This document shows positions 55,486 through 64,000 of a DNA stretch of 64,000 bases, in pieces; position 1 is the first letter of the stretch; each line of letters begins with the position of its first letter. The notes beneath the pieces are model-generated. The model worked only from the letters and a program-made list of their open reading frames with translations, had not been told where the DNA came from and did not search any database. This DNA is from Staphylococcus simiae (lineage in GTDB: Bacteria > Bacillota > Bacilli > Staphylococcales > Staphylococcaceae), in NCBI RefSeq assembly GCF_017357005.1, contig NZ_CP071589.1, positions 558,001 to 622,000 on the forward strand. Reading direction: 5' to 3'. The position numbers and the translations under genes were made by a program.

Positions 55486-56537
55486 AATTAACAATTATTG
55501 TGCCAATGTTAAATCATGAACAAACGATTAAGGCTGCATTGACGTCTATAAATAGTAATGAAAACTATAACATCATTTGTGTTGATGGTGGATCTAAAGA
55601 CCGTACAGTGGAAATGGTTGAAGAACTATCGAGAGAATTGAAAAACATTTCAATCATTCACCATCATCAACCATCACTAGGAAGTTGTATTAATAGAGGA
55701 TTAATGTCAATTGAACATAGTGAGGATGCAAGTAATGATGCATTTATGGTTTTACTTCCTAATAGTGTTGTCTTACCTAGTAGGTTAAATATGTTAACGA
55801 CAGCGTTTCAAAGTGATAGTAATATCGATATTGTTATAGGACAAGTGGCTAGAGATTATCATGGTGAATGGCGTTCAAAAACAGCTAGTGAAATGATTCA
55901 AAGTGACAGTTTGACTACTTTAAGTCATCAACCAGAGTTACTCTATGATATGACGTTTAACGCTAAATTATTTAGTACGAAATTTTTATCTTTAAGATGT
56001 AATGAGGATATTAATTTAGCATACAGTCATTTATTTATTGCTAAAGCATTAACAAAAGCAACTGACATACAATTAGTACCCAATATTATCATAGGTGATA
56101 ATAGTAGTGATAGAAATCTATCTGAAAATGTAGAATTTAGTAAAGTAAGTAGTCAATTGCGTTTCATCAGACAACAAGTGATGGAATCATTATTATTACA
56201 ATCTCAGAAATTAATTTACAGTGAAGTTATGGATATCAATGTTTACAATGAATTATTGCAAGTTTATTTAACACAGCATTCAACTTTGACGCTTGAATTT
56301 ATCAGTGAAGTTGCCACATATATTGAATTCATGCAACAAACTGATTATCTTTATAGTAATATATTTGATATTGTGGACACAGTTGAGCGCTTTGGAAGTG
56401 ATTGGACGAATGAAACTTATGAAATTTGGAAGAATAATCTCGTTAATATAGGCATTAAACGTCCTGGATTAAGAAAGTTCAAATTGCAATTAATAGCTAA
56501 GAAAATTATGAAATTAACAAATGATAATAGAAGATAA
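55482..56537 (+). CDS. tarX: Glycosyltransferase family 2 protein TarX
   Basis: A 351-residue GT2 (GT-A) enzyme. The N-terminal fold has LTIIVPMLNHEQTIKAAL and the CVDGGSKDRTVE nucleotide-binding pattern; the DXD motif expected later is not clear, so activity is uncertain. In staphylococci this gene, called tarX or tagX, follows tarB and is of unknown exact role. It overlaps tarB by 4 bp. Downstream there is a terminator and then pbp4, with no tarD between. Confidence 0.85.
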   Translation: MKLTIIVPMLNHEQTIKAALTSINSNENYNIICVDGGSKDRTVEMVEELSRELKNISIIHHHQPSLGSCINRGLMSIEHSEDASNDAFMVLLPNSVVLPSRLNMLTTAFQSDSNIDIVIGQVARDYHGEWRSKTASEMIQSDSLTTLSHQPELLYDMTFNAKLFSTKFLSLRCNEDINLAYSHLFIAKALTKATDIQLVPNIIIGDNSSDRNLSENVEFSKVSSQLRFIRQQVMESLLLQSQKLIYSEVMDINVYNELLQVYLTQHSTLTLEFISEVATYIEFMQQTDYLYSNIFDIVDTVERFGSDWTNETYEIWKNNLVNIGIKRPGLRKFKLQLIAKKIMKLTNDNRR

Positions 56538-56635
56538 TTTATTTTAAATGAAAAATTAGTGTAAAAAACTTAAAATCATCGATAGTGCATTGATAACAAA
56601 ATAGAAGTAAATAAAAGTAAAATATTAAAAAAGCA

Positions 56636-56692
56636 AAAACCATCTCGATTGTTGTTCAGTATGATGTGAACGTCAATCGAGATGGTTTTGTT
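56636..56692. terminator. Bidirectional terminator between tarX and pbp4
   Basis: AAAACCATCTCGATTG pairs perfectly with CAATCGAGATGGTTTT with a 21-nt loop and A/T-rich flanks on both sides. Confidence 0.88.
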
Positions 56693-56697
56693 ATTTA

Positions 56698-57993
56698 TTA
56701 TTTACGTTTTCTAAAAATTGCATGTATAATTTTAAAAATTAAATAAGCTAAAGCAATAACTGTAATCGCACCACCAACAATTGCTAAGATGGGGTGTTCA
56801 GTCCAAGTAATTTTTGCAACGGCATTGGCTTTATGAACTATGGGTTTATGAATTTCAACTGATGGTGGACCAGTACTTTTATTTATAAATTGTCTGTCAT
56901 AATCTACGTGTACTTTACCATCTTTGATAACTAAGTCATAATCCTTTTTAGAAAAATCTGCCGGTAACACATCATATAAATCACTTTCTACATAATATGT
57001 TTTACCATTGATTTTTTGTTCACCTTTAGACAATATTTTTTGATATTTATATTTACTAAAGGATTGTTCCATTAAAGCATTACCCATCATATTACGCTGT
57101 TTTTCTCCACCAAGGTTATCGTAATCTCCAGTACCTAAAAGTACTTGATTGATTCTAAATTTACCACGTTTTGTAGTGATAGTGTGATTGTAATTAGCAG
57201 TATCACTTGAGCCAGTTTTAAGGCCATCTGTTCCTTGGAGACTCATTTTAGCACCTTCAAGAGAATGATTGAAAGTGTAATAAGTTACTCCGTGAGTTGT
57301 TGGTGCTAATTGTTTAGTAAAATGTAATATTTTAGGCGTTTCTTTAATAACATGTTGATCCAAGATGGCGTAATCTCTTGCAGTTGTAGAATTACGCTCT
57401 TCATTTTTATATTTTGAAGGAGCAAAACTACGTAATCTAGAGTTTTCAGCTCCAGTAGGGTTAACAAAATGAGTATTTGTCATTCCTAAAGTTTTAGCTT
57501 TTTTATTCATTAAATCAACGAAATCATTAGTATTGTTAGAAACTTTATTCGCTAAAATTAAGGCTGCAGCATTACTTGAATTTGATACTGTTATTTGTAG
57601 TAGGTCAGCAATAGTCCATTCTTGCCCTGGATATAATTTAGTATTACTTAATTCAGGTAATGTAGACATTAAATATTCTTTATCTGTCATTTTAACTTTA
57701 TCATTTAATGAAAGTTTACCTTTATTGACCGCTTCTAATGTTAAATACATAGTCATCAATTTAGTCATTGAAGCAGGATTCCATTTAGTATCAACATTAT
57801 ATTGATATAAAATTTGTCCAGTTTGGCTAACATTGATAGCACTTGTTGGTTGATAAGCTTCAGTTACACCACTATAACCATAGTCGTTTGCAACTTGAAC
57901 CGGTGTTTCACTACTATTGGCAGCTTGAGCCAAAGGTGTTAATATGACGCTCACTAATATTAACATTAGCATTAAAGTAAATATTTTTTTCAT
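56698..57993 (-). CDS. pbp4: Penicillin-binding protein 4 (DD-carboxy/transpeptidase)
   Basis: A 431-residue low-molecular-weight PBP. A signal peptide (VILTPLAQAA) is followed by the transpeptidase domain: Ser75 in SMTKLM (SxxK), SNSSN (SxN) and DGLKTGSSD (KTG). A C-terminal beta domain and one membrane helix (VGGAITVIALAYLIFKIIHAIF) with a basic tail anchor it. In S. aureus PBP4 makes highly cross-linked peptidoglycan, and overexpression contributes to beta-lactam resistance. It is divergent from abcA. Length and motifs match S. aureus PBP4. Confidence 0.95.
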   Translation of the reverse strand: MKKIFTLMLMLILVSVILTPLAQAANSSETPVQVANDYGYSGVTEAYQPTSAINVSQTGQILYQYNVDTKWNPASMTKLMTMYLTLEAVNKGKLSLNDKVKMTDKEYLMSTLPELSNTKLYPGQEWTIADLLQITVSNSSNAAALILANKVSNNTNDFVDLMNKKAKTLGMTNTHFVNPTGAENSRLRSFAPSKYKNEERNSTTARDYAILDQHVIKETPKILHFTKQLAPTTHGVTYYTFNHSLEGAKMSLQGTDGLKTGSSDTANYNHTITTKRGKFRINQVLLGTGDYDNLGGEKQRNMMGNALMEQSFSKYKYQKILSKGEQKINGKTYYVESDLYDVLPADFSKKDYDLVIKDGKVHVDYDRQFINKSTGPPSVEIHKPIVHKANAVAKITWTEHPILAIVGGAITVIALAYLIFKIIHAIFRKRK

Positions 57994-58397
57994 AATACCT
58001 TAAATCTTCCTTTTCCATAAAATATTCCCAATTAAAGACACGTAGGTGTTAGATTACTAAATGTCATAAATTTATGATTGAATATGAGCATTTATTGCAA
58101 TAAATTTGAAAAGTAATAACAATTGATTAACTAGCAAAACAGTTGATGTTATAATGTTGATTACGAAGTATGAAATTACATATAAGTAATTAACATTGTT
58201 AATGGATGGTTGTTATTGATTTAAACTTTATTAAAATTTTGCAATAGCAATATTCTATCATATAAATGTTCTGAAAGGTATTTTGGGAAATTGACATAAT
58301 TGACTTTTTGAAATTTAATGAAGAATGAAATTATTTTTTGTTAGCACTTTGTTGAGTAGATTAATATTCGTCAAATATATTCAAAAGAGGTAAGACA
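57994..58397. other. Divergent pbp4/abcA promoter region
   Basis: 404 bp of AT-rich DNA without a gene. In S. aureus the region is about the same length and is controlled by agr, MgrA, Rot and NorG; mutations in it raise pbp4 expression. No clear -35/-10 pair could be assigned with confidence here. A TTTTATTAAA-like stretch around 58220-58240 may hold the abcA side. Confidence 0.45.
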
Positions 58398-60125
58398 ATG
58401 AAACAACAAAACCCTTTGTTTTTCTTATTTAAAAAGCTTAATTGGCCAATAGGATTGATTATTGCAGCAGTAACAATCTCATCATTGGGAAGTTTAAGTG
58501 GCTTACTTGTACCATTATTTACAGGTCGTTTAGTAGACAAGTTTTCAGTGAGTAATATGAATTTCGGACTCATTGGTATTTTTGCAGGTATTTTTTTAGT
58601 TAATGCATTATTAAGTGGTTTAGGATTATATTTATTGAGCAAAATTGGTGAGAAAATTATTTACGCTATTCGTTCAGTATTATGGGAACATATCATTCAA
58701 TTGAAAATGCCATTTTTTGATAAAAATGAAAGTGGTCAATTAATGAGTCGTTTGACTGATGATACTAAAGTTATTAATGAATTTATATCGCAAAAGCTTC
58801 CTAATTTATTACCATCATTAGTTACGTTAATAGGATCGATGGTCATGTTGTTTATTTTAGATTGGAAAATGACGCTATTAACATTCATTACCATTCCTAT
58901 TTTTATTTTGATCATGGTTCCATTAGGTAGAGTCATGCAGCGAATTTCAATAAATACACAATCTGAAATTGCTAATTTTAGTGGTTTATTAGGTAGAGTA
59001 CTTACTGAAATGCGTTTAGTAAAAGTATCTAATACGGAACGTTTAGAATTAGATAATGCTCATAAAAATCTTAATGAAATTTATAAATTAGGTTTAAAAC
59101 AAGCTAAAATAGCAGCTATTGTACAGCCGATTTCTGGTGTGGTGATGCTATTAACAATTGCTATTATTTTAGGATTTGGTGCGTTAGAAATATCAACTGG
59201 TGCGATAACAGCTGGTACATTAATTGCTATGATATTTTATGTCATCCAGCTTTCAATGCCGTTGATCAACTTATCTACATTAGTTACTGATTATAAAAAA
59301 GCTGTAGGTGCAAGTAATAGAATCTATGAAATTATGCAAGAACCTATTGAACCTACAGAAGCATTAGAAGATTCTGAACATGTGCTAATTAATGAAGGTA
59401 TCTTATCATTTGAGCATGTTGATTTTAAATACGATGTGAAGAAAATATTGGATGATGTATCATTTAATATTCCACAAGGGCAGGTTAGTGCATTTGTTGG
59501 TCCATCTGGTTCAGGTAAAAGTACGATATTTAATTTGATAGAACGCATGTATGATATAGAAGCAGGCGATATCAAATATGGTAATGAGAGTATTTATGAT
59601 ATTCCGTTATCTAAATGGCGTCGTAAAATTGGTTATGTCATGCAATCTAATTCAATGATGAGTGGAACGATTAGAGACAATATTTTATATGGAATTAACC
59701 GTCACGTGTCGGATGAAGAATTAATAGAATATGCAAAATTAGCTAACTGTCATGATTTTATCATGCAATTCGACGAAGGATACGATACGCTTGTTGGTGA
59801 AAGAGGTCTTAAATTATCTGGTGGTCAACGTCAAAGAATTGATATTGCTAGAAGTTTTGTCAAAAATCCAGATATTTTACTTCTTGATGAGGCAACTGCC
59901 AATTTAGATAGTGAAAGTGAATTAAAAATCCAAGAAGCATTAGAAACCTTAATGGAAGGTAGAACTACAATAGTTATTGCACATAGATTATCAACAATTA
60001 AAAAAGCAGGTCAAATTATCTTCTTAGATAAGGGCGTTGTAACCGGAAAAGGTACACATGCTGAATTGTTACAAACTCATGAGAAATATAAACATTTTGT
60101 AACATCACAAAAATTATCAGATTAA
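58398..60125 (+). CDS. abcA: Multidrug-type ABC transporter AbcA
   Basis: A 575-residue half-transporter (homodimer). The N-terminal transmembrane domain has six helices (residues about 15-320). The ATPase domain has Walker A (FVGPSGSGKSTIF), the Q-loop (VMQSNS), the signature (LSGGQRQRID), Walker B (ILLLDEATANLD) and the H-loop (VIAHRLSTI). In S. aureus AbcA exports phenol-soluble modulins and confers resistance to some cell-wall drugs. It lies divergent from pbp4 as in S. aureus. AAAGAGGTAAGAC precedes the ATG. Confidence 0.93.
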   Translation: MKQQNPLFFLFKKLNWPIGLIIAAVTISSLGSLSGLLVPLFTGRLVDKFSVSNMNFGLIGIFAGIFLVNALLSGLGLYLLSKIGEKIIYAIRSVLWEHIIQLKMPFFDKNESGQLMSRLTDDTKVINEFISQKLPNLLPSLVTLIGSMVMLFILDWKMTLLTFITIPIFILIMVPLGRVMQRISINTQSEIANFSGLLGRVLTEMRLVKVSNTERLELDNAHKNLNEIYKLGLKQAKIAAIVQPISGVVMLLTIAIILGFGALEISTGAITAGTLIAMIFYVIQLSMPLINLSTLVTDYKKAVGASNRIYEIMQEPIEPTEALEDSEHVLINEGILSFEHVDFKYDVKKILDDVSFNIPQGQVSAFVGPSGSGKSTIFNLIERMYDIEAGDIKYGNESIYDIPLSKWRRKIGYVMQSNSMMSGTIRDNILYGINRHVSDEELIEYAKLANCHDFIMQFDEGYDTLVGERGLKLSGGQRQRIDIARSFVKNPDILLLDEATANLDSESELKIQEALETLMEGRTTIVIAHRLSTIKKAGQIIFLDKGVVTGKGTHAELLQTHEKYKHFVTSQKLSD

Positions 60126-60126
60126 C

Positions 60127-60179
60127 AAATAAGCATTTCATTGATCAGATTAATAATATCAATGAAATGCTTATTTTTG
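60127..60179 (+). terminator. abcA terminator
   Basis: AAATAAGCATTTCATTGAT pairs perfectly with ATCAATGAAATGCTTATTT, followed by TTGT. Confidence 0.85.
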
Positions 60180-60345
60180 TAACACCAAAATATAACGACT
60201 GATTTAACAAAATCGATATTTTAAGACAAAAAGTGACGTGGTATAATGAAAACTGTAAGAAAAATACATACAGTAAATGTCATATCCTATTTTAATAAAA
60301 TATGATATCTAAATTTTCAAAAAATAAAGTATAGGTAGGTGCCAA

Positions 60346-61575
60346 ATGTTTTTACTCATCAATATTATTGGTCTGTTTGTATTCTTAGGTATTGCAGTTC
60401 TATTTTCTAGAGATAGAAAGAATATTCAATGGAAATCAATTGCAATATTAGTGTTATTGAATTTATTTTTAGCATGGTTCTTTATCTATTTCCCATGGGG
60501 GCAGTCAGCAGTAAAAGGGTTGGCTAATGGTATTGCTTGGGTAGTAGAATCTGCACATGCTGGTACAAAATTTGCATTTGCTAGTTTCGTCAATACTAAA
60601 ATGATGGATATGGCAGTTTCAGCACTATTTCCAATTTTATTAATTGTGCCATTATTTGATATTTTAATGTATTTTAATATCTTGCCTAAAGTGATTGGTG
60701 CTATTGGTTGGTTGTTAGCAAAAGTTACACGACAACCAAAATTTGAATCATTTTTTGGTATTGAAATGATGTTTTTAGGAAATACTGAGGCATTAGCTGT
60801 ATCTAGTGAACAGTTAAAACGTATGAACGAAATGCGTGTATTAACAATTGCTATGATGTCGATGAGCTCAGTATCAGGTGCCATTGTCGGGGCTTACGTT
60901 CAAATGGTACCAGGTGAATTAGTTCTAACTGCGATCCCTTTAAACATCGTTAACGCCATTATCGTTGCATGCTTATTAAATCCAGTTAGTGTTGAAGAGC
61001 GAGAAGATATTATTTATAGCATTAAAAATAATGAAGTAGAACGACAACCATTCTTCTCATTTTTAGGTGATTCTGTATTAGCCGCTGGTAAATTAGTATT
61101 AATCATTATTGCATTTGTTATTAGTTTTGTAGCATTAGCAGATTTAATTGATCGATTTATCAACTTGATTACTGGTTTAGTAGCTCACTGGATTGGTATG
61201 AAAGGTAGCTTCGGTTTAAATCAAATCTTAGGAGTCTTTATGTATCCATTTGCCTTGTTATTAGGTTTACCTTTAGATGAAGCATGGTTAGTAGCACAAC
61301 AAATGGCTAAGAAAATAGTAACTAATGAGTTTGTTGTGATGGGTGAAATTTCTAGTCAAATAAGCTCATATACACCACATCATCGTGCAGTTATAACAAC
61401 ATTCTTAATATCATTTGCTAATTTCTCAACAATAGGAATGATTATAGGAACATTAAAAGGAATTGTTGATAAGAAAACAACTGACTTTGTGTCAAGATAT
61501 GTTCCAATGATGTTATTAGCGGGCATCCTAGTGTCATTATTAACAGCAGCATTTGTTGGTTTATTTGCATGGTAA
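60346..61575 (+). CDS. NupC-family concentrative nucleoside transporter
   Basis: A 409-residue membrane protein of the CNT (NupC) family, with an N-terminal part of three helices, the nucleoside-recognition gate domain and the C-terminal core. The conserved GIEMMFLGNTEALAVSSEQL loop and the SMSSVSGAIVGAYVQMVP region are present. The C-terminal part has GEISSQISSYTPHHRAVITTFLISFANFSTIGMIIG, which carries substrate-binding residues. It imports nucleosides with H+ or Na+. AGGTAGGTGCC precedes the ATG. The gene stands alone between terminators. Confidence 0.9.
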   Translation: MFLLINIIGLFVFLGIAVLFSRDRKNIQWKSIAILVLLNLFLAWFFIYFPWGQSAVKGLANGIAWVVESAHAGTKFAFASFVNTKMMDMAVSALFPILLIVPLFDILMYFNILPKVIGAIGWLLAKVTRQPKFESFFGIEMMFLGNTEALAVSSEQLKRMNEMRVLTIAMMSMSSVSGAIVGAYVQMVPGELVLTAIPLNIVNAIIVACLLNPVSVEEREDIIYSIKNNEVERQPFFSFLGDSVLAAGKLVLIIIAFVISFVALADLIDRFINLITGLVAHWIGMKGSFGLNQILGVFMYPFALLLGLPLDEAWLVAQQMAKKIVTNEFVVMGEISSQISSYTPHHRAVITTFLISFANFSTIGMIIGTLKGIVDKKTTDFVSRYVPMMLLAGILVSLLTAAFVGLFAW

Positions 61576-61589
61576 GTTCAAGGAAATTA

Positions 61590-61668
61590 GAGTATGCATT
61601 CTATGCGTACTCTTTTTTTATTGCCATAATAAAAACCAAGTACACATTACTATGTACTTGGCTTTTAT
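61590..61668 (+). terminator. Two successive terminators after the nucleoside transporter
   Basis: First: GAGTATGCAT pairs with ATGCGTACTC and a T7 run (61590-61619). Second: CCAAGTACA pairs with TGTACTTGG around TTACTA (61636-61661), then CTTTTATGG. A reading frame over this area (61569-61802) is rejected as spurious. Confidence 0.8.
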
Positions 61669-62147
61669 GGGAAATGAATATTATTGTACTAATGACAGTA
61701 AGGACTAGGTACAGTCATAGTACTTCGAGCAAAATTTGTTTTGTTATTATAAACAACACAAAGGAGATAACTTCTTTATTGAAGAAGTTAAAAACAGTAT
61801 AGCAGATAAGAAAGTAAAAGTAAATTAAAAATTCAGAATATTTTTAAAAATATTACGATAACATTTGAACTTCTTTATAAAATGGCATTGTAGATAAAGG
61901 TTTTAGGAATAATCATCCTATACTTATTATGATGTGATTGACAGTAACTATCTAGATAATAAAATATCGTTAAATTAATTTCTTTATAATTATAATCAAT
62001 CTTGTAGAGGAAAGATGATTTAGGAAATAAATCCCTGTAAAATATTTTTGCAACTTATGCTTAATAAAGTTGTTTAAAGGGTGTTGTGACGCTTTTTTTA
62101 GTGTGCTACTATTTTTATAGTCTAATAAATAAAAAGGGGATGGTTAA
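61669..62147. other. Intergenic region before the YitT-family gene
   Basis: About 480 bp without a convincing gene. It holds short direct and inverted runs such as AGTACTTCGAG, but no structured RNA was recognised. It ends with the promoter of the YitT-family gene. Confidence 0.45.
62084..62112 (+). promoter_or_regulatory. SigA promoter of the YitT-family gene
   Basis: TTGTGA (62084-62089), 17 nt, TACTAT (62107-62112). The start is about 30 nt before the GTG codon. Confidence 0.6.
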
Positions 62148-62978
62148 GTGAATAAAACATTGAGAGATTTAATATTTATAGTCTTTGGCTCATTTATATT
62201 TTCAGCCGGCGTTAATGCGTTTATTATATCTGGTAATCTTGGTGAAGGTGGCGTTACTGGTATTGCTATTATTTTATACTATGCCTTTCATCTGTCACCA
62301 GCCATTACAAACTTTGTAGTTAATGCAGTTTTAATTGCTATCGGCTATAAGTTTTTAAGTAAAAGAAGTATGTACTTAACCATCATCGTTACTATACTCA
62401 TTTCTATATTTTTAAGCTTAACTAAAACATGGCAAATAGAAACTGGTAACATTATAGTTAATGCTATTTTTGGTGGAGCTAGTGTTGGTTTAGGTATTGG
62501 GATTATTGTTTTAGCTGGTGGTACAACTGCAGGTACTACCATATTAGCTAGAATAGCAACGAAGTATTTAGATGTTAGTACTCCATATGCGCTGTTTGGC
62601 TTTGATATTATTGTCGTACTTATTTCATTAAGTGTAATACCTATTGATAAAGTATTAGTCACAGTTATATCACTTTATATTGGTACAAAAGTCATGGAAT
62701 TTGTTATTGAAGGATTGAATACTAAAAAAGCTATGACGATTATCTCAACTAAACCTGAGGAATTAGCAAAAGCAATTGATGAACAAATTGGTAGAGGCTT
62801 AACAATATTAAATGGACATGGTTATTATACTCGTGAAGAAAAAGATGTATTATATGTTGTTATTTCAAAAACACAAGTATCAAAAGCTAAGCGTTTAATT
62901 AAAAAATTCGATGAGCATGCATTTTTAGTAATTCATGATGTACGTGATGTTTATGGCAATGGTTTTTTTGATGATTAA
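62148..62978 (+). CDS. YitT family membrane protein (DUF161/DUF2179)
   Basis: A 276-residue protein. The N-terminal DUF161 part has five or six membrane helices (GSFIFSAGVNAFIISGNLGEGGVTGIAIILYY) and GASVGLGIGIIVLAGGTTAGTTILARI, a conserved glycine-rich stretch. The C-terminal soluble DUF2179 domain has GRGLTILNGHGYYTREEKDVLYVVI. The start is GTG at 62148, preceded by AAGGGGATGG. The function of this family is uncertain. It is followed by a terminator and fhuC. Confidence 0.85.
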   Translation: MNKTLRDLIFIVFGSFIFSAGVNAFIISGNLGEGGVTGIAIILYYAFHLSPAITNFVVNAVLIAIGYKFLSKRSMYLTIIVTILISIFLSLTKTWQIETGNIIVNAIFGGASVGLGIGIIVLAGGTTAGTTILARIATKYLDVSTPYALFGFDIIVVLISLSVIPIDKVLVTVISLYIGTKVMEFVIEGLNTKKAMTIISTKPEELAKAIDEQIGRGLTILNGHGYYTREEKDVLYVVISKTQVSKAKRLIKKFDEHAFLVIHDVRDVYGNGFFDD

Positions 62979-63019
62979 TAGTAAAATGATAATAAACGAG
63001 ACGAATTAAATCTAAATAA

Positions 63020-63073
63020 ACTTCTCTATAAAAGTGTTTGTTACTGTGACATTTTTACTAGAGAAGTTTTATT
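63020..63073 (+). terminator. Terminator after the YitT-family gene
   Basis: AAACTTCTCTA pairs with TAGAGAAGTTT around a 30-nt loop, and is followed by TATTATA. Confidence 0.75.
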
Positions 63074-63132
63074 ATATTAATTAATAGATAAATAAAATGA
63101 ATGGAATGTTAGTCAATAAGTTAGAAAAATGT

Positions 63133-63161
63133 TATAATATCATCTGTGATAATGATTATCA
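63133..63161 (+). promoter_or_regulatory. Fur box and -10 of the fhu operon
   Basis: TGATAATGATTATCA (63147-63161) has near-perfect dyad symmetry and matches the Fur consensus (GATAATGATTATC). It lies immediately downstream of TATAAT (63133-63138), so iron-bound Fur would block initiation. It is about 80 bp before the fhuC start. Confidence 0.85.
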
Positions 63162-63241
63162 ATTGGGAAAAATCAAATTTATAACTATTAAATTTATTTT
63201 GTTAAATGCAATAAATTGATATTGAAGAAAGTAGGGTAATT

Positions 63242-64000
63242 ATGAGCCGTTTAAATGGTCAACAAGTAAAAATTGGATATGGCGATAGCACTATTATTAA
63301 TAATTTAGATGTTGAAATTCCAGATGGTAAAGTCACATCTATTATTGGCCCAAATGGTTGTGGCAAATCTACATTATTGAAAGCTTTGTCACGTTTATTA
63401 GCAGTGAAAGAAGGGCAAGTCAATTTAGACGGACAAAATATCCATACACAATCAACTAAAGAAATCGCTAAAAAGATAGCGATATTACCACAATCACCTG
63501 AAGTGGCTGATGGGTTAACAGTAGGTGAATTAGTATCTTATGGTAGATTTCCACATCAAAAAGGTTTTGGGAGATTAAGTGCTGAAGATAAGCAAGAGAT
63601 AGATTGGGCTATGGAAGTGACTGGAACCAAAGAATTCCAACACCGATCTATTAATGATTTAAGTGGTGGACAAAGACAACGTGTGTGGATAGCAATGGCT
63701 TTAGCTCAACGAACTGACATTATATTCTTAGATGAGCCGACGACATATTTAGATATTTGTCATCAGTTAGAAATTTTAGAATTAGTACAAAAGTTAAACC
63801 AAGAACAAGGTTGTACTATTGTTATGGTATTACATGACATTAACCAAGCAATACGCTTTTCAGATCATTTAATTGCTATGAAAAAAGGCGATATTATTGC
63901 AACAGGATCTACCCAAGAAGTGTTAACACAAGAAATCTTAGAAGAAGTGTTTAATATTGACGTAGTTCTAAGTGAAGATCCAAAAACAGGGAAACCGTTA
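63242..64000 (+). CDS. fhuC: Ferric hydroxamate ABC transporter ATPase FhuC (3' end outside window)
   Basis: 253 residues are visible with no stop before the window edge. Walker A (IIGPNGCGKSTLL), the signature (LSGGQRQRVWIAMAL), Walker B (IIFLDEPTTYLD) and the H-loop (MVLHDINQAI) are all present, matching the FhuC/FepC-type ATPase that drives ferric-hydroxamate uptake. AGAAAGTAGGGTAATT precedes the ATG. A Fur box lies upstream. In S. aureus the same ATPase also serves other siderophore permeases that lack their own, so it may energise the orphan pair at 21491-23475. Confidence 0.92.
   Translation, partial: MSRLNGQQVKIGYGDSTIINNLDVEIPDGKVTSIIGPNGCGKSTLLKALSRLLAVKEGQVNLDGQNIHTQSTKEIAKKIAILPQSPEVADGLTVGELVSYGRFPHQKGFGRLSAEDKQEIDWAMEVTGTKEFQHRSINDLSGGQRQRVWIAMALAQRTDIIFLDEPTTYLDICHQLEILELVQKLNQEQGCTIVMVLHDINQAIRFSDHLIAMKKGDIIATGSTQEVLTQEILEEVFNIDVVLSEDPKTGKPL

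Noticed and set aside
61569..61802. 77-codon reading frame after the nucleoside transporter
   Set aside because: It runs across two strong terminator hairpins, has no ribosome-binding site of its own and no recognisable family pattern.

Overview
The window is low-GC Firmicute chromosome and is recognisably Staphylococcus. Gene order and protein sequences follow the conserved staphylococcal core running from hemQ/pta through the mevalonate genes, argS, sarA, mnh2, mntABC, the tar cluster, pbp4/abcA and fhuC. SarA, HemQ, MvaK1, MnhD2 and PBP4 are close to, but not the same as, the S. aureus proteins I remember, so a non-aureus (probably coagulase-negative) species is most likely. The species cannot be fixed from the sequence alone. 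No tRNA, rRNA, CRISPR array or prophage was seen.

Layout. 1-4750: the end of an amino-acid permease, an IS3-family element sitting in its terminator, a two-gene ThrE-type exporter, the small RNA RsaA with a possible second sRNA, and hemQ. 4917-10182: pta-lipL, then the mevalonate operon mvaK1-mvaD-mvaK2, which makes isopentenyl diphosphate. 10416-15925: a DUF1450 protein, the hypochlorite/thiol-stress pair hypR-merA, an aldo/keto reductase, two flavodoxin-fold reductases and a GNAT acetyltransferase. 15962-25034: an HD hydrolase, ywhD and ywiB family genes, argS, an endonuclease III relative, a DUF805 protein, an iron-type binding protein with its permease, and two predicted pseudoenzymes (HAD and alpha/beta hydrolase folds). 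25171-30457: a secreted protein with a WalR-like box, a membrane protein, an Asp-nucleophile alpha/beta hydrolase, group IIC intron copy 1 and sarA.

31448-41863: a DMT transporter, a DUF1659/DUF2922 pair, a recombinase-fold protein without catalytic residues, the seven-gene mnh2 cation/proton antiporter operon and a CPA1 Na+/H+ antiporter. 41979-46972: an accessory patch with group IIC intron copy 2 (apparently identical to copy 1), an IS21-family element inserted in a 67-bp tandem array, an 81-bp inverted-repeat element and dispersed repeats. 47003-50269: the manganese importer mntABC and its regulator mntR, with a MntR-like palindrome. 50339-56537: an M50-type protein and the teichoic-acid genes tarA, tarH, tarG, tarB and tarX. 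The usual next gene, tarD, is absent. 56698-64000: pbp4 and abcA (divergent), a NupC-type nucleoside transporter, a YitT-family protein and the Fur-boxed start of fhuC.

The clearest unusual structure is how mobile DNA has used transcription terminators. Both group II introns follow terminator hairpins, and one of them separates sarA from its terminator. The IS3 element splits a bidirectional terminator loop. I did not find a convincing new multi-gene defence or biosynthetic system. The best candidates for undescribed biology are a second C-rich sRNA beside RsaA, the 81-bp inverted-repeat element, the roughly 165-bp dispersed repeat family, and conserved pseudoenzymes that have lost their active-site residues.
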